Source of the DNA: Rhizobium sp. L1K21
GTDB taxonomy: Bacteria > Pseudomonadota > Alphaproteobacteria > Rhizobiales > Rhizobiaceae
Length of the DNA stretch: 64,000 bases
Direction of reading: 5' to 3'
Assembly: GCF_024055895.1 (NCBI RefSeq)
Contig: NZ_JAMXLE010000002.1
Location: forward strand, 1 to 64,000
Of this stretch, positions 9,000 to 17,990 are shown one piece after another; the first letter of the stretch is position 1; each line of letters opens with the position of its first letter. The translations under genes and the position numbers were made by a program. Under the pieces are notes generated by a model. The model searched no databases and was not told where the DNA came from. It saw only the letters and a list, made by a program, of their open reading frames with translations.

Positions 9000-11243
9000 A
9001 TGAGCGGGGTGAATGAGCAGACCGATGAAAAGCCGGAAACAGACGCGCAAGTGGACAAATCGGGCTCTGACTTTCGTTCGGCCTTTCGCGAGATTGCGAT
9101 CTGGTTCGAGCGGCCCTCGTCTGAGACGGTTTTGTTTTCCGGCTTTCCCGATGATGCCCTGACAGGCGAAGACGTGGACGATGTTGAGCGTCTCGCGGAG
9201 CGGATTGGTCTCGATGTCGCTCCGATTTCGGCGCGTTCCTGCCGAGGTGGCGATTTTGAATGTCCGGCCATTATACGCCTGGGCGACGGTTCGGTTTTAC
9301 CACTTCTTTGGGCAGATGTTATGGGGCGTTATGTGACCCCGGCGCACCGAATGCTCTCAATCGATGATCTCAAGGCGCTTGCACCTGTTGGCGGGTATTC
9401 GTTCGAAAGCCATTACAGCAACCAAAAAGAAACTCCGAGCGTTGGCGATGCGCCCATTATTGAGCGGCGCAACTGGTTGCGTATCACGCTTGCCCCCTTC
9501 TGGCGGTCCTACATGAGCGTTGCTGCAACGGCTTTGCTGATCAACCTGATTGCACTTGGGTCACCGCTTTTTACGATGAATGTCTATGACCGAGTGTTGC
9601 CAAACAGGGCTATCCCGACGCTCTGGGTTCTGGCTTTGGGTATTGGCCTTGCCTATCTCTTCGATCTCACTTTGAAGACGGCGCGAGCCGAACTGATCGA
9701 CCATGCGGGCCGTCAGGCGGATTTGCGTCTTTCCGAACGTCTTTTCGACAAGGTCTTGAACACGACACTTGCAAGCCGTCCAATGTCGACGGGCGAATAT
9801 GCCAGCCGCATAACGCAATATGAGTTTGTACGCGAGTTCTTCACCTCCAACACGATCAGCGTGATGATCGACAGTGTCTTTGTGTTTGTCTTTCTGGGCG
9901 TGATCTTCTTGATTGCGGGTTGGCTTGTGGTCATCCCAACTGTCGCGCTGATGGCCTCTATTGCCGTTGGCATTTATGCGCAAGCGCGCATTGGACGGCG
10001 CGTTGTGGCAGCGGCGAACGAGTCCGCGAGGCGTCAGGCGCTTTTGGTTGAGACAATATCGACGCTGGAAACGTTGAAGAGCTTGCGGGCCGAGGCCACG
10101 ATGCTCAAGCGCTGGCGTGAGCTTTCGCTCAATGCCAGCCGCACCTCGGAAAAAATCAAGCAGACCTCGGCGAACGCGTCCCATGTGTCCGGCTTCATCC
10201 AGCAGATATCGCGTGTCGCCATCGTCGTTGCCGGTACTTACAGATTTGAAGAGGGCGATATGCCGATGGGGGCGATTATCGCAACAGTCATGCTGGCGGG
10301 TCAGGCAGGCGGCCCGATGGGCCAGATCACCATGACGATTGCCCGCTTCCGTCAGGCGCTGATGTCGCTAAGGACGATTTCCGGCATCATGAAATTGGAA
10401 GAAGATCGACCATCGACCACCGGTTTTGTCAATCGCGAGGTCAAGGAAGGCGGCTTTGCTTTCGACAGTGTTTCTTTTGTTTATCCGGGCTCTGATCAAC
10501 CTGTTCTCGTTGGGTTTACCCTTTCCGTTAAACCGGGCGAGAAAGTGGGGATTATCGGGCGGATCGGTTCTGGAAAGACAACAGTTGGACGTTTGTTGGG
10601 AGGCCTTTATGCACCTGCAGAGGGGCGGCTTCTGATCGACGGTGTGGATATCCGCCAATATCATGTCGCGGAGGTGAGACGCGCCGTTTCCATTGCCGGT
10701 CAATCGTCTGATCTTTTCTCCGGTACGGTGAAGGAGAACCTGCTTTTGGGCCGGGCAGATGCAACGGACGAAGAAATCTTGTCGGTCTGCAGCATGACCG
10801 GGGTGGACCAGTTTGTGGCCGCACATCCGCGCGGGTTTGATATGCCGGTGGGCGAGCGTGGTAGCAATCTCTCCACAGGGCAGAAGCAGGCACTCACCAT
10901 CGCACGTCTTTTGCTGAGCCAGCCAAAGATATTGTTTCTGGATGAGCCATCGGGGGCGATGGACCTTGCAAGCGAAAAACATCTGATCGATTGCCTAAAG
11001 GGTGCGCTCAAGCCGGAGACAACCCTTGTCATGGCAACGCATCGTCATTCCATGCTCGAGCTCGTTGACCGTCTGGTTGTGGTCGACAAGGGCAAGGTGA
11101 TTGCCGACGGTCCCAAACAGGCGGTCATTGCGGCCATGCAAAAGCAAGCGCTCAATGGTGCGTCCCTGGAAGCAGCCAAGAGCGCAGACAAGGCAGCATT
11201 GCCAAAGCAACGTCAAGCGACACTCAGCAAGCTGCAATCGTGA
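9000..11243 (+). CDS. lapB: Type I secretion ABC exporter with degenerate peptidase-like domain (LapB-type)
   Basis: This 747-residue inner-membrane protein would drive adhesin export with ATP. Roughly residues 20-140 resemble a C39-peptidase-like domain without a catalytic cysteine context, as in HlyB/LapB exporters. Transmembrane segments span about 160-440. The nucleotide-binding domain follows, with Walker A GRIGSGKTT, signature LSTGQKQ, Walker B ILFLDEPSGAMD and the H-loop ATHRHSM. The ATG at 9000 is preferred over the TTG at 8991 because an AGGCGAG ribosome site lies at the right distance. The stop is 13 nt before the membrane-fusion gene. Confidence 0.92.
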   Translation: MSGVNEQTDEKPETDAQVDKSGSDFRSAFREIAIWFERPSSETVLFSGFPDDALTGEDVDDVERLAERIGLDVAPISARSCRGGDFECPAIIRLGDGSVLPLLWADVMGRYVTPAHRMLSIDDLKALAPVGGYSFESHYSNQKETPSVGDAPIIERRNWLRITLAPFWRSYMSVAATALLINLIALGSPLFTMNVYDRVLPNRAIPTLWVLALGIGLAYLFDLTLKTARAELIDHAGRQADLRLSERLFDKVLNTTLASRPMSTGEYASRITQYEFVREFFTSNTISVMIDSVFVFVFLGVIFLIAGWLVVIPTVALMASIAVGIYAQARIGRRVVAAANESARRQALLVETISTLETLKSLRAEATMLKRWRELSLNASRTSEKIKQTSANASHVSGFIQQISRVAIVVAGTYRFEEGDMPMGAIIATVMLAGQAGGPMGQITMTIARFRQALMSLRTISGIMKLEEDRPSTTGFVNREVKEGGFAFDSVSFVYPGSDQPVLVGFTLSVKPGEKVGIIGRIGSGKTTVGRLLGGLYAPAEGRLLIDGVDIRQYHVAEVRRAVSIAGQSSDLFSGTVKENLLLGRADATDEEILSVCSMTGVDQFVAAHPRGFDMPVGERGSNLSTGQKQALTIARLLLSQPKILFLDEPSGAMDLASEKHLIDCLKGALKPETTLVMATHRHSMLELVDRLVVVDKGKVIADGPKQAVIAAMQKQALNGASLEAAKSADKAALPKQRQATLSKLQS

Positions 11244-11256
11244 AAGAGCCACGGAC

Positions 11257-12543
11257 ATGAGGATATACGAGCGTCCGCCGCTATTTGCCCGTTTGACGGT
11301 TCTGCCCATCGGATTGTCTATAGCCGCGTTTATCAGTTGGGCTTCATGGGCTGAGATTGACGAGATTGCCCGCGGCGGCGGCAAAGTAATCCCGGTTTCC
11401 AAGACGCAATTGGTGCAGACGTCCGAGGCGGGCATCGTGCAGGAGATTGCGGTCCGGCTGGGTGAGCGCGTGAGCCGCGGCGATCTCCTGGTTCAACTTG
11501 AAAATGTTACAACGCAATCGACACTTGGCGAAGCGGTTGCAAGAGCCCGGGCGCTTGGGGCCAAAATCGCCCGCTTGTCGTTGGAAGAGGCCGGTAATCT
11601 CGAGAAGGATTTTGTCTGCCCAGAAGACATAGCTTCAGTCGCAGAACAGGTCTGCGCCAACGAAGCGCGCCTCTTTGAGGCTGATCGTCAGGCTTACACG
11701 AACAAGGCCAATGTATTGAATGCCCGGCTCCTGCAAAAGCGCAATGAGCTTGCCGAGGCCAAAGCCAATATTGACCGCCTGCAGAACAATATTGCGGGTG
11801 TTGAGCGGCAATTGGAGATGCTGTCGCCGCTGTTGAAGAAGAAGCTCGTAGCTGAAAGTCAGGTGCTGTCCGCTGAGCGCGAGTTGACCGATCTCCAAGG
11901 TCAGCTCAATGTCTTCACCAAAAGCCTGCCCCGGATTACGAGCGCGATCGCCGAGGCGGAATTGATGGCCAACGAAGTGCTGATCGAGTTGAAACAGGAA
12001 GCTCTTGCCGACAAGGCGCAGGCGCTGGCGGAACTTTCCGTGGTCAAGGAAACCATTGAAGGGGCAGAAGATCGGGTGCGGCGCACGGATATCCGCTCGC
12101 CTGTAGATGGTATAGTCAACACACTCGATGTGAATACAATCGGGGCCTATGTCGAGCCCGGATCGATGATCGCGGGCATTGTGCCAACCGCAGATACACT
12201 ATTGGTCGAGGCGAAAATATCGCCGCGTGACGTTGCTTTTGTTCGCCCCGGTCAGAAGGCAGTCGTCAAGATCTCGGCCTATGACTTCTCGATCTTCGGA
12301 GGACTCGAGGGCGAAGTTTCCAACGTCTCGGCCGACAGTCTGGTCGACAAGGAAAGTGGGGAGGCCTTTTATGTCGTGCAGATCAAGACCGATAAATCCG
12401 AACTCGACCGCGACAGCAAGTCCTATCCCATTATACCAGGCATGATCGCCTCCGTTGAAATCCTCACCGGCAAGAAGACAATCCTGAGCTATCTCCTCAA
12501 ACCTATCAACAAAGCGCGTGAGGAAGCGCTGACCGAACGTTGA
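11257..12543 (+). CDS. lapC: HlyD-family membrane-fusion protein (LapC-type)
   Basis: This 428-residue periplasmic adaptor links the ABC exporter to the TolC-like channel. An N-terminal membrane segment (about residues 10-30) is followed by a lipoyl-like half (about 40-80), a long coiled-coil hairpin (about 90-280) and the second lipoyl and beta-barrel part with the signature IRSPVDGIVNTLDVNTIGAY. The C-terminal ILTGKKTILSYLLKPI segment is characteristic of type I secretion adaptors. The ATG at 11257 follows the exporter stop by 13 nt and starts directly before the membrane anchor; an in-frame extension to 11101 would overlap the exporter gene and is rejected. Confidence 0.92.
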   Translation: MRIYERPPLFARLTVLPIGLSIAAFISWASWAEIDEIARGGGKVIPVSKTQLVQTSEAGIVQEIAVRLGERVSRGDLLVQLENVTTQSTLGEAVARARALGAKIARLSLEEAGNLEKDFVCPEDIASVAEQVCANEARLFEADRQAYTNKANVLNARLLQKRNELAEAKANIDRLQNNIAGVERQLEMLSPLLKKKLVAESQVLSAERELTDLQGQLNVFTKSLPRITSAIAEAELMANEVLIELKQEALADKAQALAELSVVKETIEGAEDRVRRTDIRSPVDGIVNTLDVNTIGAYVEPGSMIAGIVPTADTLLVEAKISPRDVAFVRPGQKAVVKISAYDFSIFGGLEGEVSNVSADSLVDKESGEAFYVVQIKTDKSELDRDSKSYPIIPGMIASVEILTGKKTILSYLLKPINKAREEALTER

Positions 12544-12569
12544 GAAGAACGCGGATAAATGGGAACCTC

Positions 12570-13373
12570 TCAGCCAGCTGAACCTTCCGCAGTGTGAATC
12601 TGTTCAGGCTGGATGCCATTTGCGTAGGCCGCCAGATTGACATTGCTTCTTGGCTGCCCATGAAAATACGCCCTTCCATTTACAATAGAATAAAGCGGCA
12701 GATAGTTGGGAAGCTGTTGATCGCTCAAAACGGCTTCATGCAGATTATCGAGGATAAAATGGCGGCCACCGGCGCGAACATCGAGAACCGCATGATAGAG
12801 GCCACGTCCTTGGTCGAATACGACAACGAGTGCCATATCGGAGAGAGCAACACCTTCTTTGGCCAGAAGCGCCATCTTCAATATGGCGAAGTCCTCGCAG
12901 TCGCCCTTGCCATTGGACAGCGTCTCATCGGGCGTCGCCCAATGATCGGCGGCTCCATAAAGCGTCGCGTCGCTTTGGTAGCGAATGGAACGATTGACGC
13001 TGGCATTGATCGCAATCATGCGATCGCGCAGCGAGGGTTGTGGCAGATAGGAAGCTTTCGAAACGATAGCCCGGCCAGAGTTGGCGCTAATCTCGTTCCA
13101 GGCAGACGCGAACATTTTCAACGCTGGAAGCTTGCCAATAGGCAAAGCGACGCTGCCGAAAACACCGGGCGAGTTGGCGGATTTGGCGGTTATCTGCCTG
13201 TTCGACGCATGCGAAACCGATGCCGTTTTGACGGGATCGCTGTTTCCTGCTTCTGCCGCCTTGTACTGGGCGGTGAGCGATGCCAGTTGTCCCGCTTGCA
13301 CCGCCGTTTCAGATGCAAACAGGCCGGAAAGGCCCATAATCAATGCGGCAATGGCTTTCTTATTGTTCTTCAT
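12570..13373 (-). CDS. lapG: LapG-like periplasmic transglutaminase-fold cysteine protease
   Basis: This 267-residue secreted protease belongs to the bacterial transglutaminase-like cysteine proteinase family (BTLCP). A signal peptide (about residues 1-27) precedes the mature part. The catalytic triad is readable as Cys159 in GKGDCEDFAIL, His194 in GLYHAVLDV and Asp209 in HFILDN. In known systems LapG cuts the N-terminal retention module of a LapA-type adhesin, releasing it, and is held inactive by LapD when c-di-GMP is high. Its convergent position 26 bp from the fusion-protein gene makes the adjacent adhesin the obvious substrate. The ATG at 13373 is chosen for its GGAG ribosome site and signal peptide. 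No LapD-like gene is in the window. Confidence 0.9.
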   Translation of the reverse strand: MKNNKKAIAALIMGLSGLFASETAVQAGQLASLTAQYKAAEAGNSDPVKTASVSHASNRQITAKSANSPGVFGSVALPIGKLPALKMFASAWNEISANSGRAIVSKASYLPQPSLRDRMIAINASVNRSIRYQSDATLYGAADHWATPDETLSNGKGDCEDFAILKMALLAKEGVALSDMALVVVFDQGRGLYHAVLDVRAGGRHFILDNLHEAVLSDQQLPNYLPLYSIVNGRAYFHGQPRSNVNLAAYANGIQPEQIHTAEGSAG

Positions 13374-13476
13374 TTTGCCGTTTCTCCAAATTGATGAGAA
13401 GTTTAGCAAAGAGAGAAAAAGATCCAGTGAAGCAGGTTGCTCTAATTAACGGCGCGAAATTGAGAGAATGGTAACC

Positions 13477-14643
13477 ATGCAAAAGACGGTTTTTGGAAGG
13501 TTTGTTTTTGACAAGGCATTTGCAATGCTCTTGCTAAGCGGGTTTTTGCTTGGCGGGTGCCAGTCCGATGCCAGCAAACTGGCCGAAGGGATTGAAGCTC
13601 CGGCCCCACCCGTTGCCGGGAACACAAGCGAAGTCATTGGAAATGGTGAAAACGAAATTGCTTTGCTTCTTCCCGTAGAAGCAGATGGCAATTTATCTGC
13701 GGACGAGCGGGCTGTGCGTGATGGCGCAGCACTTGCCGTCAATGATCTTGGCGGCAAATATACGCGGCTTAATGTCGTGTCTGTGCCTTTGGAACCAAGC
13801 CAGGCACAAACAGTGTTCAAGACAGCCCTTGCGTCGAAACCCGTAGCGCTGATCAGCTTTTTGCCGGCCTCGCTTAGTGTTGAACTGACTGCAAAAAAAG
13901 CCCTCCCGCCAATCTTCAACCTCACAAGTTCCAGTTCATCTCAGGGCGCGAATATCTATGGCATGGCTGTGGATCTGGCCGCCGAAGAACGCATGGCAAT
14001 TGCCGCAACGGTGGCTGCAGGCAAGAAATCTTTTGTCCTTGTCATTGAAGATGGCTACCCCGCCGACTTCGTCGGAACGCTGCAAAAACAAATTGTTTCG
14101 GCTGGCGGAAGTGTCGTGCAAATTCTTCGCTATCCTGCTGATATTAAAGCGGCGGCATCAAGTTTGGCTAAGGCAAAGTCTGCGATCAAGAATGCCGACG
14201 CGGCCCTAATTTCCGGAAATACCGCAGCAACACCTGCCGTCATCAAGACAATCAAGACGGCCAACCCCGGTATCACACTCATCGGTGCCAGCGACTGGCC
14301 AAGCGCCGCATACACTTTGCCGGAAGCAAATGGCGCACTGGTTACCTCCTTCCAGCGAGACAATCTCGCAGGCGTCGCGGCAAGGTTTGGCTCGCAATTT
14401 GGTTATGCGATCAACAATTACGCCGCCACTTCCTATGATGCTGTAGCTCTCGTCTCCGGTCTCATCCGAGCAAATGGAAAATCCGCCCTGTCAGCACGAA
14501 CCCTGACCTCGCCAAAGGGCTTCACTGGAACAACGGGCATCTTTCGCTTCAATAAAACCGGCAAAATCGAACGAAAAGCCATATCCTATGTTGTAAACGA
14601 CAATACTCTCAAGCCGCTCGAAGAACTCGATCAGGCTTTTTGA
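13477..14643 (+). CDS. Lipoprotein with type I periplasmic-binding fold (LppC/LivJ-like)
   Basis: This protein of about 388 residues begins with a lipoprotein signal whose lipobox is LLGGC, so it is probably a membrane-anchored periplasmic protein. The remainder reads as a Leu/Ile/Val-binding-type fold: ALLLPVEADG near the mature start, the DGAALAVNDL helix, SVELTAKKALPPIFN, and ATSYDAVALVSGLI near the C-terminus. Related lipoproteins include LppC/LpoA-type peptidoglycan synthase activators as well as amino-acid-binding proteins, and the sequence alone does not decide. It is divergent from lapG with about 100 bp between. ATG at 13468 is an equally possible start. The link to the adhesin system is positional only. 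Confidence 0.75.
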   Translation: MQKTVFGRFVFDKAFAMLLLSGFLLGGCQSDASKLAEGIEAPAPPVAGNTSEVIGNGENEIALLLPVEADGNLSADERAVRDGAALAVNDLGGKYTRLNVVSVPLEPSQAQTVFKTALASKPVALISFLPASLSVELTAKKALPPIFNLTSSSSSQGANIYGMAVDLAAEERMAIAATVAAGKKSFVLVIEDGYPADFVGTLQKQIVSAGGSVVQILRYPADIKAAASSLAKAKSAIKNADAALISGNTAATPAVIKTIKTANPGITLIGASDWPSAAYTLPEANGALVTSFQRDNLAGVAARFGSQFGYAINNYAATSYDAVALVSGLIRANGKSALSARTLTSPKGFTGTTGIFRFNKTGKIERKAISYVVNDNTLKPLEELDQAF

Positions 14644-14888
14644 GAAGAAGCGAATAGAGGCGAATCTTCTTATGTCCGGTTGCCAGAGTGCGGCAGCCAA
14701 ATTTTGCGGCTGCCCATGACAGCAAAGCCTCGTAAGATTTTCAGGTCTTGTCGTATCGCGTGGCTATGCAGCGAGACTGCTTGAGAACATTCTCTCTATA
14801 CGCTTGCGATCTTTGTAGGCTTTGACGTCGCAGGATTGGCCGGCAACCGCCAAAAATGAAACAGACCACCGTTGTTTTCTTTTCGCGC
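14644..14888. other. Intergenic, convergent gene ends
   Basis: This 245-bp gap separates two converging genes. A short AAGAAG / CTTCTT pairing with a 15-nt loop lies just after the lipoprotein stop, too weak to call a terminator. Nothing else was recognised. Confidence 0.4.
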
Positions 14889-15665
14889 TTATTCCCCGAC
14901 ACGCTGCCAGATATTGTGGCTGGTCATGCGGCAGTCTTTTCCAGCGCCAAGCGCGGCGGCGGCTTCTGCGGGAAGCACTATGCTCAGGGTCGTGTCGTGC
15001 TCGATGCGGCCCTCATCCTTGACCGCCAGCCGCCATGTCATTTTGCTGCCTTTGCCCTCACCAGCGGAAAGTTGCCCAAAAAGTTCCGGAAAAACCTCTG
15101 TCTGCCATGTGTCGTCTGCAACCTGCTTCCAAACGACTTTGCTTTTCATGCCCGCTTCAAAGCTCCGGGTCATTTCGAGTTGATCGGGATGGAAAGGAAC
15201 CTCGAAAACCACACGGCGCGGCGTCTTCCATTCTGCCGGCAAGGCACCCGGTGATTTGGGGAAAGCCTGCTGCATCATGGAGGGGCAACCGGTCAGCTTG
15301 GTTTCGCCCAGTTTTGCCTGCCACAGACCGGATTTCGGCTGGATACCCTGAAACAGCGCCAGTTCGTCGTTCTCACTTCCGCACTCACGCGCAATCGTTC
15401 TGCGCGGGCGGCTATCCCAACGGTAGGTGTTTGTCCTACGGTCGACAACGAATATCGCGTCGGGAGAAGATGGTGGTGCGATACCAAATACCTCGACAGA
15501 GGAGATAGCAAGCTGATCTCGGGGATGAGAGGAGAGATAGAAATTTACGCCGGTGCCATAGCAATCTGCGACGATCGCCTTTTCTCCCAGAGGGGCAGCC
15601 CAAGCGGTGGAAGCCATGACTGTGCCAAGGCAGGAAAGAGCAAAAAGTGTCAGGTAGCGATACAT
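14889..15665 (-). CDS. Secreted protein of unknown function
   Basis: This 258-residue protein starts with a signal peptide (MYRYLTLFALSCLGTVMAST, cleavage near AWA/AP at about residue 23). The mature part contains Cys residues at CYGTG, ARECGS, LTGCPS and GKDCRM, which could form two disulfides, and is otherwise mixed strand-rich sequence without a family I recognise. It is the last gene of a three-gene operon, 13 bp after the von Willebrand A gene, and probably works with it at the cell surface or in the periplasm. The start at 15665 is chosen for the signal peptide over an in-frame start 60 nt upstream. Confidence 0.75.
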   Translation of the reverse strand: MYRYLTLFALSCLGTVMASTAWAAPLGEKAIVADCYGTGVNFYLSSHPRDQLAISSVEVFGIAPPSSPDAIFVVDRRTNTYRWDSRPRRTIARECGSENDELALFQGIQPKSGLWQAKLGETKLTGCPSMMQQAFPKSPGALPAEWKTPRRVVFEVPFHPDQLEMTRSFEAGMKSKVVWKQVADDTWQTEVFPELFGQLSAGEGKGSKMTWRLAVKDEGRIEHDTTLSIVLPAEAAAALGAGKDCRMTSHNIWQRVGE

Positions 15666-15678
15666 GGTTTCAGGTCTC

Positions 15679-17982
15679 TCAATCAAGTGAAGGTGCCGGA
15701 ATGCGTGACGGAGCCAGGAGGTCAAGCACCTGGTCCGCCGTCATCGTTTTCGAAAGGGTCTTCGCGGTGCCGTTGGCTTTGAGATTGGCGCGGATCAATT
15801 CTGCCTCCCGTGTCGAAATGTAGGGGGTGAATTCGCAGATTTCGTCACCAGGCTGGATTTCAAGGCAATTTTCGCCATTCGGCTGGTTCAGGCCCATCAG
15901 CTTGAAATTACCTGCCCGGTCGCGATCAAAGAACCATGTTGATAGACGCCCATCAGGCAACGGGCGCGCAGCCTCAACAGACCAGAGTGCCGGCATCTTT
16001 CCGGAAATGGGCGGGTTCGGATGGGAAAAGTCGCAGTCTTCGTCACCGCAACGGCGGATGACGTGGCCGGTCGTCATCCACGTCTGCAACGTTTCAAGCG
16101 CCTTATATGCGGCGGGGTCATCGGGCGCGCTGTCATTGCGCCAAAGGCAGAGCTGCCCGGCGCGCGTGATAACGCAGGGACCGTTGTCGTCAATCCACTG
16201 GTGCGGGTTGAGAATGATATGATGCAAGTTACCACCTGCTTGCCAGAATTCCACATATGGATTGGAAAGCGGCGCACCGCTCGCGGCCTGCCCCGCAGTC
16301 ATCGGCGCGTTTGAGGGTTGATCGGCGACCCAGCCTGCTGGCAGGAAAAAGAACAGTCCGGTTTCTTCATCCCTCAGTTCGCAATTTTGCTCGCCGAGGC
16401 ATGTGAAAGCGTAGTCTTCCCAGGGCTTGCCGTCCGCCCCGTCGTCGGGGCCATGGCCGTCACCATCGCCAGCTTCGGTTTTTTGCAAATTTGGGGACTC
16501 TTCGAAACCCACACCAACTGGCAGATACACGCGCGCCTTCTCGACAATTTCGCCCGAACTGTCGTAGCCGGTGTAGACCAGATCATAGTCGTTCGGTTCG
16601 TTAGGAGCGACGATCTGCTTGCCCTCGGCCAGTTCGCCAAGCGTGAATCCCCAATCAATGCGCTCATCGCCGCGCCAGATTTCGATACGGTCACCCAGAA
16701 GCTGGCTGCCTCTGCTTGACACTTCAACGGGCGCACCGGGTGCATAGGTGACTTTGGGAATGGAAATGGTCACCTCAGGATCCGGCTGGGCCTCGATCTC
16801 CATTTCATCCAGAACCTCACCGCCCCATGTTTCGAGGCGAAGAATGAACCGGCCCGGTTGGTCGAGATTGATGGCGGCACTCTTGGCGCCAAGGGTTCCC
16901 TCAACCGTGGAATAGGTGATGGAATCGCCACCCTTCAGCGGGTAAAGGCGCAAGGCCAGAGCCGCTCCCCCGGTTTCGGAACCTTCCGCTGAAACACCAA
17001 GATCAATCCACGCTGTGCCAAGTGCATAAGGTCCGTGATTGGTCATGCCTGCTTTGGGTTTGACCGGCTCCGGCTCGTCTGCGAGGTAACGTGCCGAACT
17101 GACAGAACCGTTGAAGTCACCCAGCGTCGGTAAGTCGGTTTCCACCACGCGGCATTTGCCCTGATAATCGGCATCGGTACAAATGAGCCAACGGCCCTTC
17201 ACTCGCGCGCTAAAGGCAGAATCGTTCGCATCACCATCGAGCCCGGGCTCGAAGGGAATGCTGTCGAAATTCGGGGTGTCCCCCGGCACTGCAAAAGATT
17301 GACCATTGAAATTATCACCCTCGAAGAAGGTGAGGCTTGGCCCGGACACTTGCGGCACCGGTGCGGTTGTGCGAACCAGCGCTTCGGCAAGCTCCTGGCC
17401 GGATTGCGGCGTCAGCAACAAACCACCCGTTTTTTCGGGCACACAGGAAAGTGCTTCCGCTTCTTCCGGCTTCAGGCCGAAGCCCACCACATGCGCGCGA
17501 ATTTTGATGCCTTCGCCCACCAGTTCATCTGCAACCGCACAGGGGTCAACGTCGCAGGTTTCCAACCCATCTGTCACAAGCACGATGTCGGCTTCTTCTG
17601 ATGTCCTGGGTATTAGACCCGCCGCCATTCGCAGAGATTGTCCCAAGGGCGTTTTGCCTTTGGGGTTCAACTGATTAAGGCGTGCCGACATTGAGGCGGT
17701 ATCGGTGGGCCCGACCGGGGCCAGCACTTCAATGTCGCTGCAATCGCCCTTCCTGTTGTGGCCATAGGCGATAATACCCAGCGGAACTGTCGCATCGCGC
17801 GACGAAAAGAACCCGCCAAGTACATCGCGCGCCACCTCTATTTTGGTTCGCCCTTCGCTCAACTGCCCCCACATGGAGCCGGAGGCATCCAAAATGAGAA
17901 CGGTTGCCTTGTCCGCCTGCTGGGCATTGACGACAGGGGACATGCTCGCGCTTAAGACCAGCGCTGCGAAAATCTTCTTCAT
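15679..17982 (-). CDS. Secreted von Willebrand factor A protein with crystallin-like domain
   Basis: This 767-residue exported protein has a signal peptide (MKKIFAALVLSASMSPVVNA). A VWA domain (about residues 28-215) has the metal-binding DASGSMWG motif (DxSxS) and VTDGLETC, so it probably binds Mg2+ and a protein partner. About residues 240-330 resemble a beta/gamma-crystallin fold (FFEGDNFNGQSFAVPGD, then DADYQGKCRVVETDLPTLG). Beta-rich regions follow, with a TrpAsp/Cys-rich C-terminal third. The GAGG site 8 nt before ATG 17982 favours that start over the ATG at 17994, which overlaps the previous stop as ATGA. It is translationally coupled to the upstream membrane protein. Function unknown. 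Confidence 0.85.
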   Translation of the reverse strand: MKKIFAALVLSASMSPVVNAQQADKATVLILDASGSMWGQLSEGRTKIEVARDVLGGFFSSRDATVPLGIIAYGHNRKGDCSDIEVLAPVGPTDTASMSARLNQLNPKGKTPLGQSLRMAAGLIPRTSEEADIVLVTDGLETCDVDPCAVADELVGEGIKIRAHVVGFGLKPEEAEALSCVPEKTGGLLLTPQSGQELAEALVRTTAPVPQVSGPSLTFFEGDNFNGQSFAVPGDTPNFDSIPFEPGLDGDANDSAFSARVKGRWLICTDADYQGKCRVVETDLPTLGDFNGSVSSARYLADEPEPVKPKAGMTNHGPYALGTAWIDLGVSAEGSETGGAALALRLYPLKGGDSITYSTVEGTLGAKSAAINLDQPGRFILRLETWGGEVLDEMEIEAQPDPEVTISIPKVTYAPGAPVEVSSRGSQLLGDRIEIWRGDERIDWGFTLGELAEGKQIVAPNEPNDYDLVYTGYDSSGEIVEKARVYLPVGVGFEESPNLQKTEAGDGDGHGPDDGADGKPWEDYAFTCLGEQNCELRDEETGLFFFLPAGWVADQPSNAPMTAGQAASGAPLSNPYVEFWQAGGNLHHIILNPHQWIDDNGPCVITRAGQLCLWRNDSAPDDPAAYKALETLQTWMTTGHVIRRCGDEDCDFSHPNPPISGKMPALWSVEAARPLPDGRLSTWFFDRDRAGNFKLMGLNQPNGENCLEIQPGDEICEFTPYISTREAELIRANLKANGTAKTLSKTMTADQVLDLLAPSRIPAPSLD

Positions 17983-17990
17983 ATTGTGCC

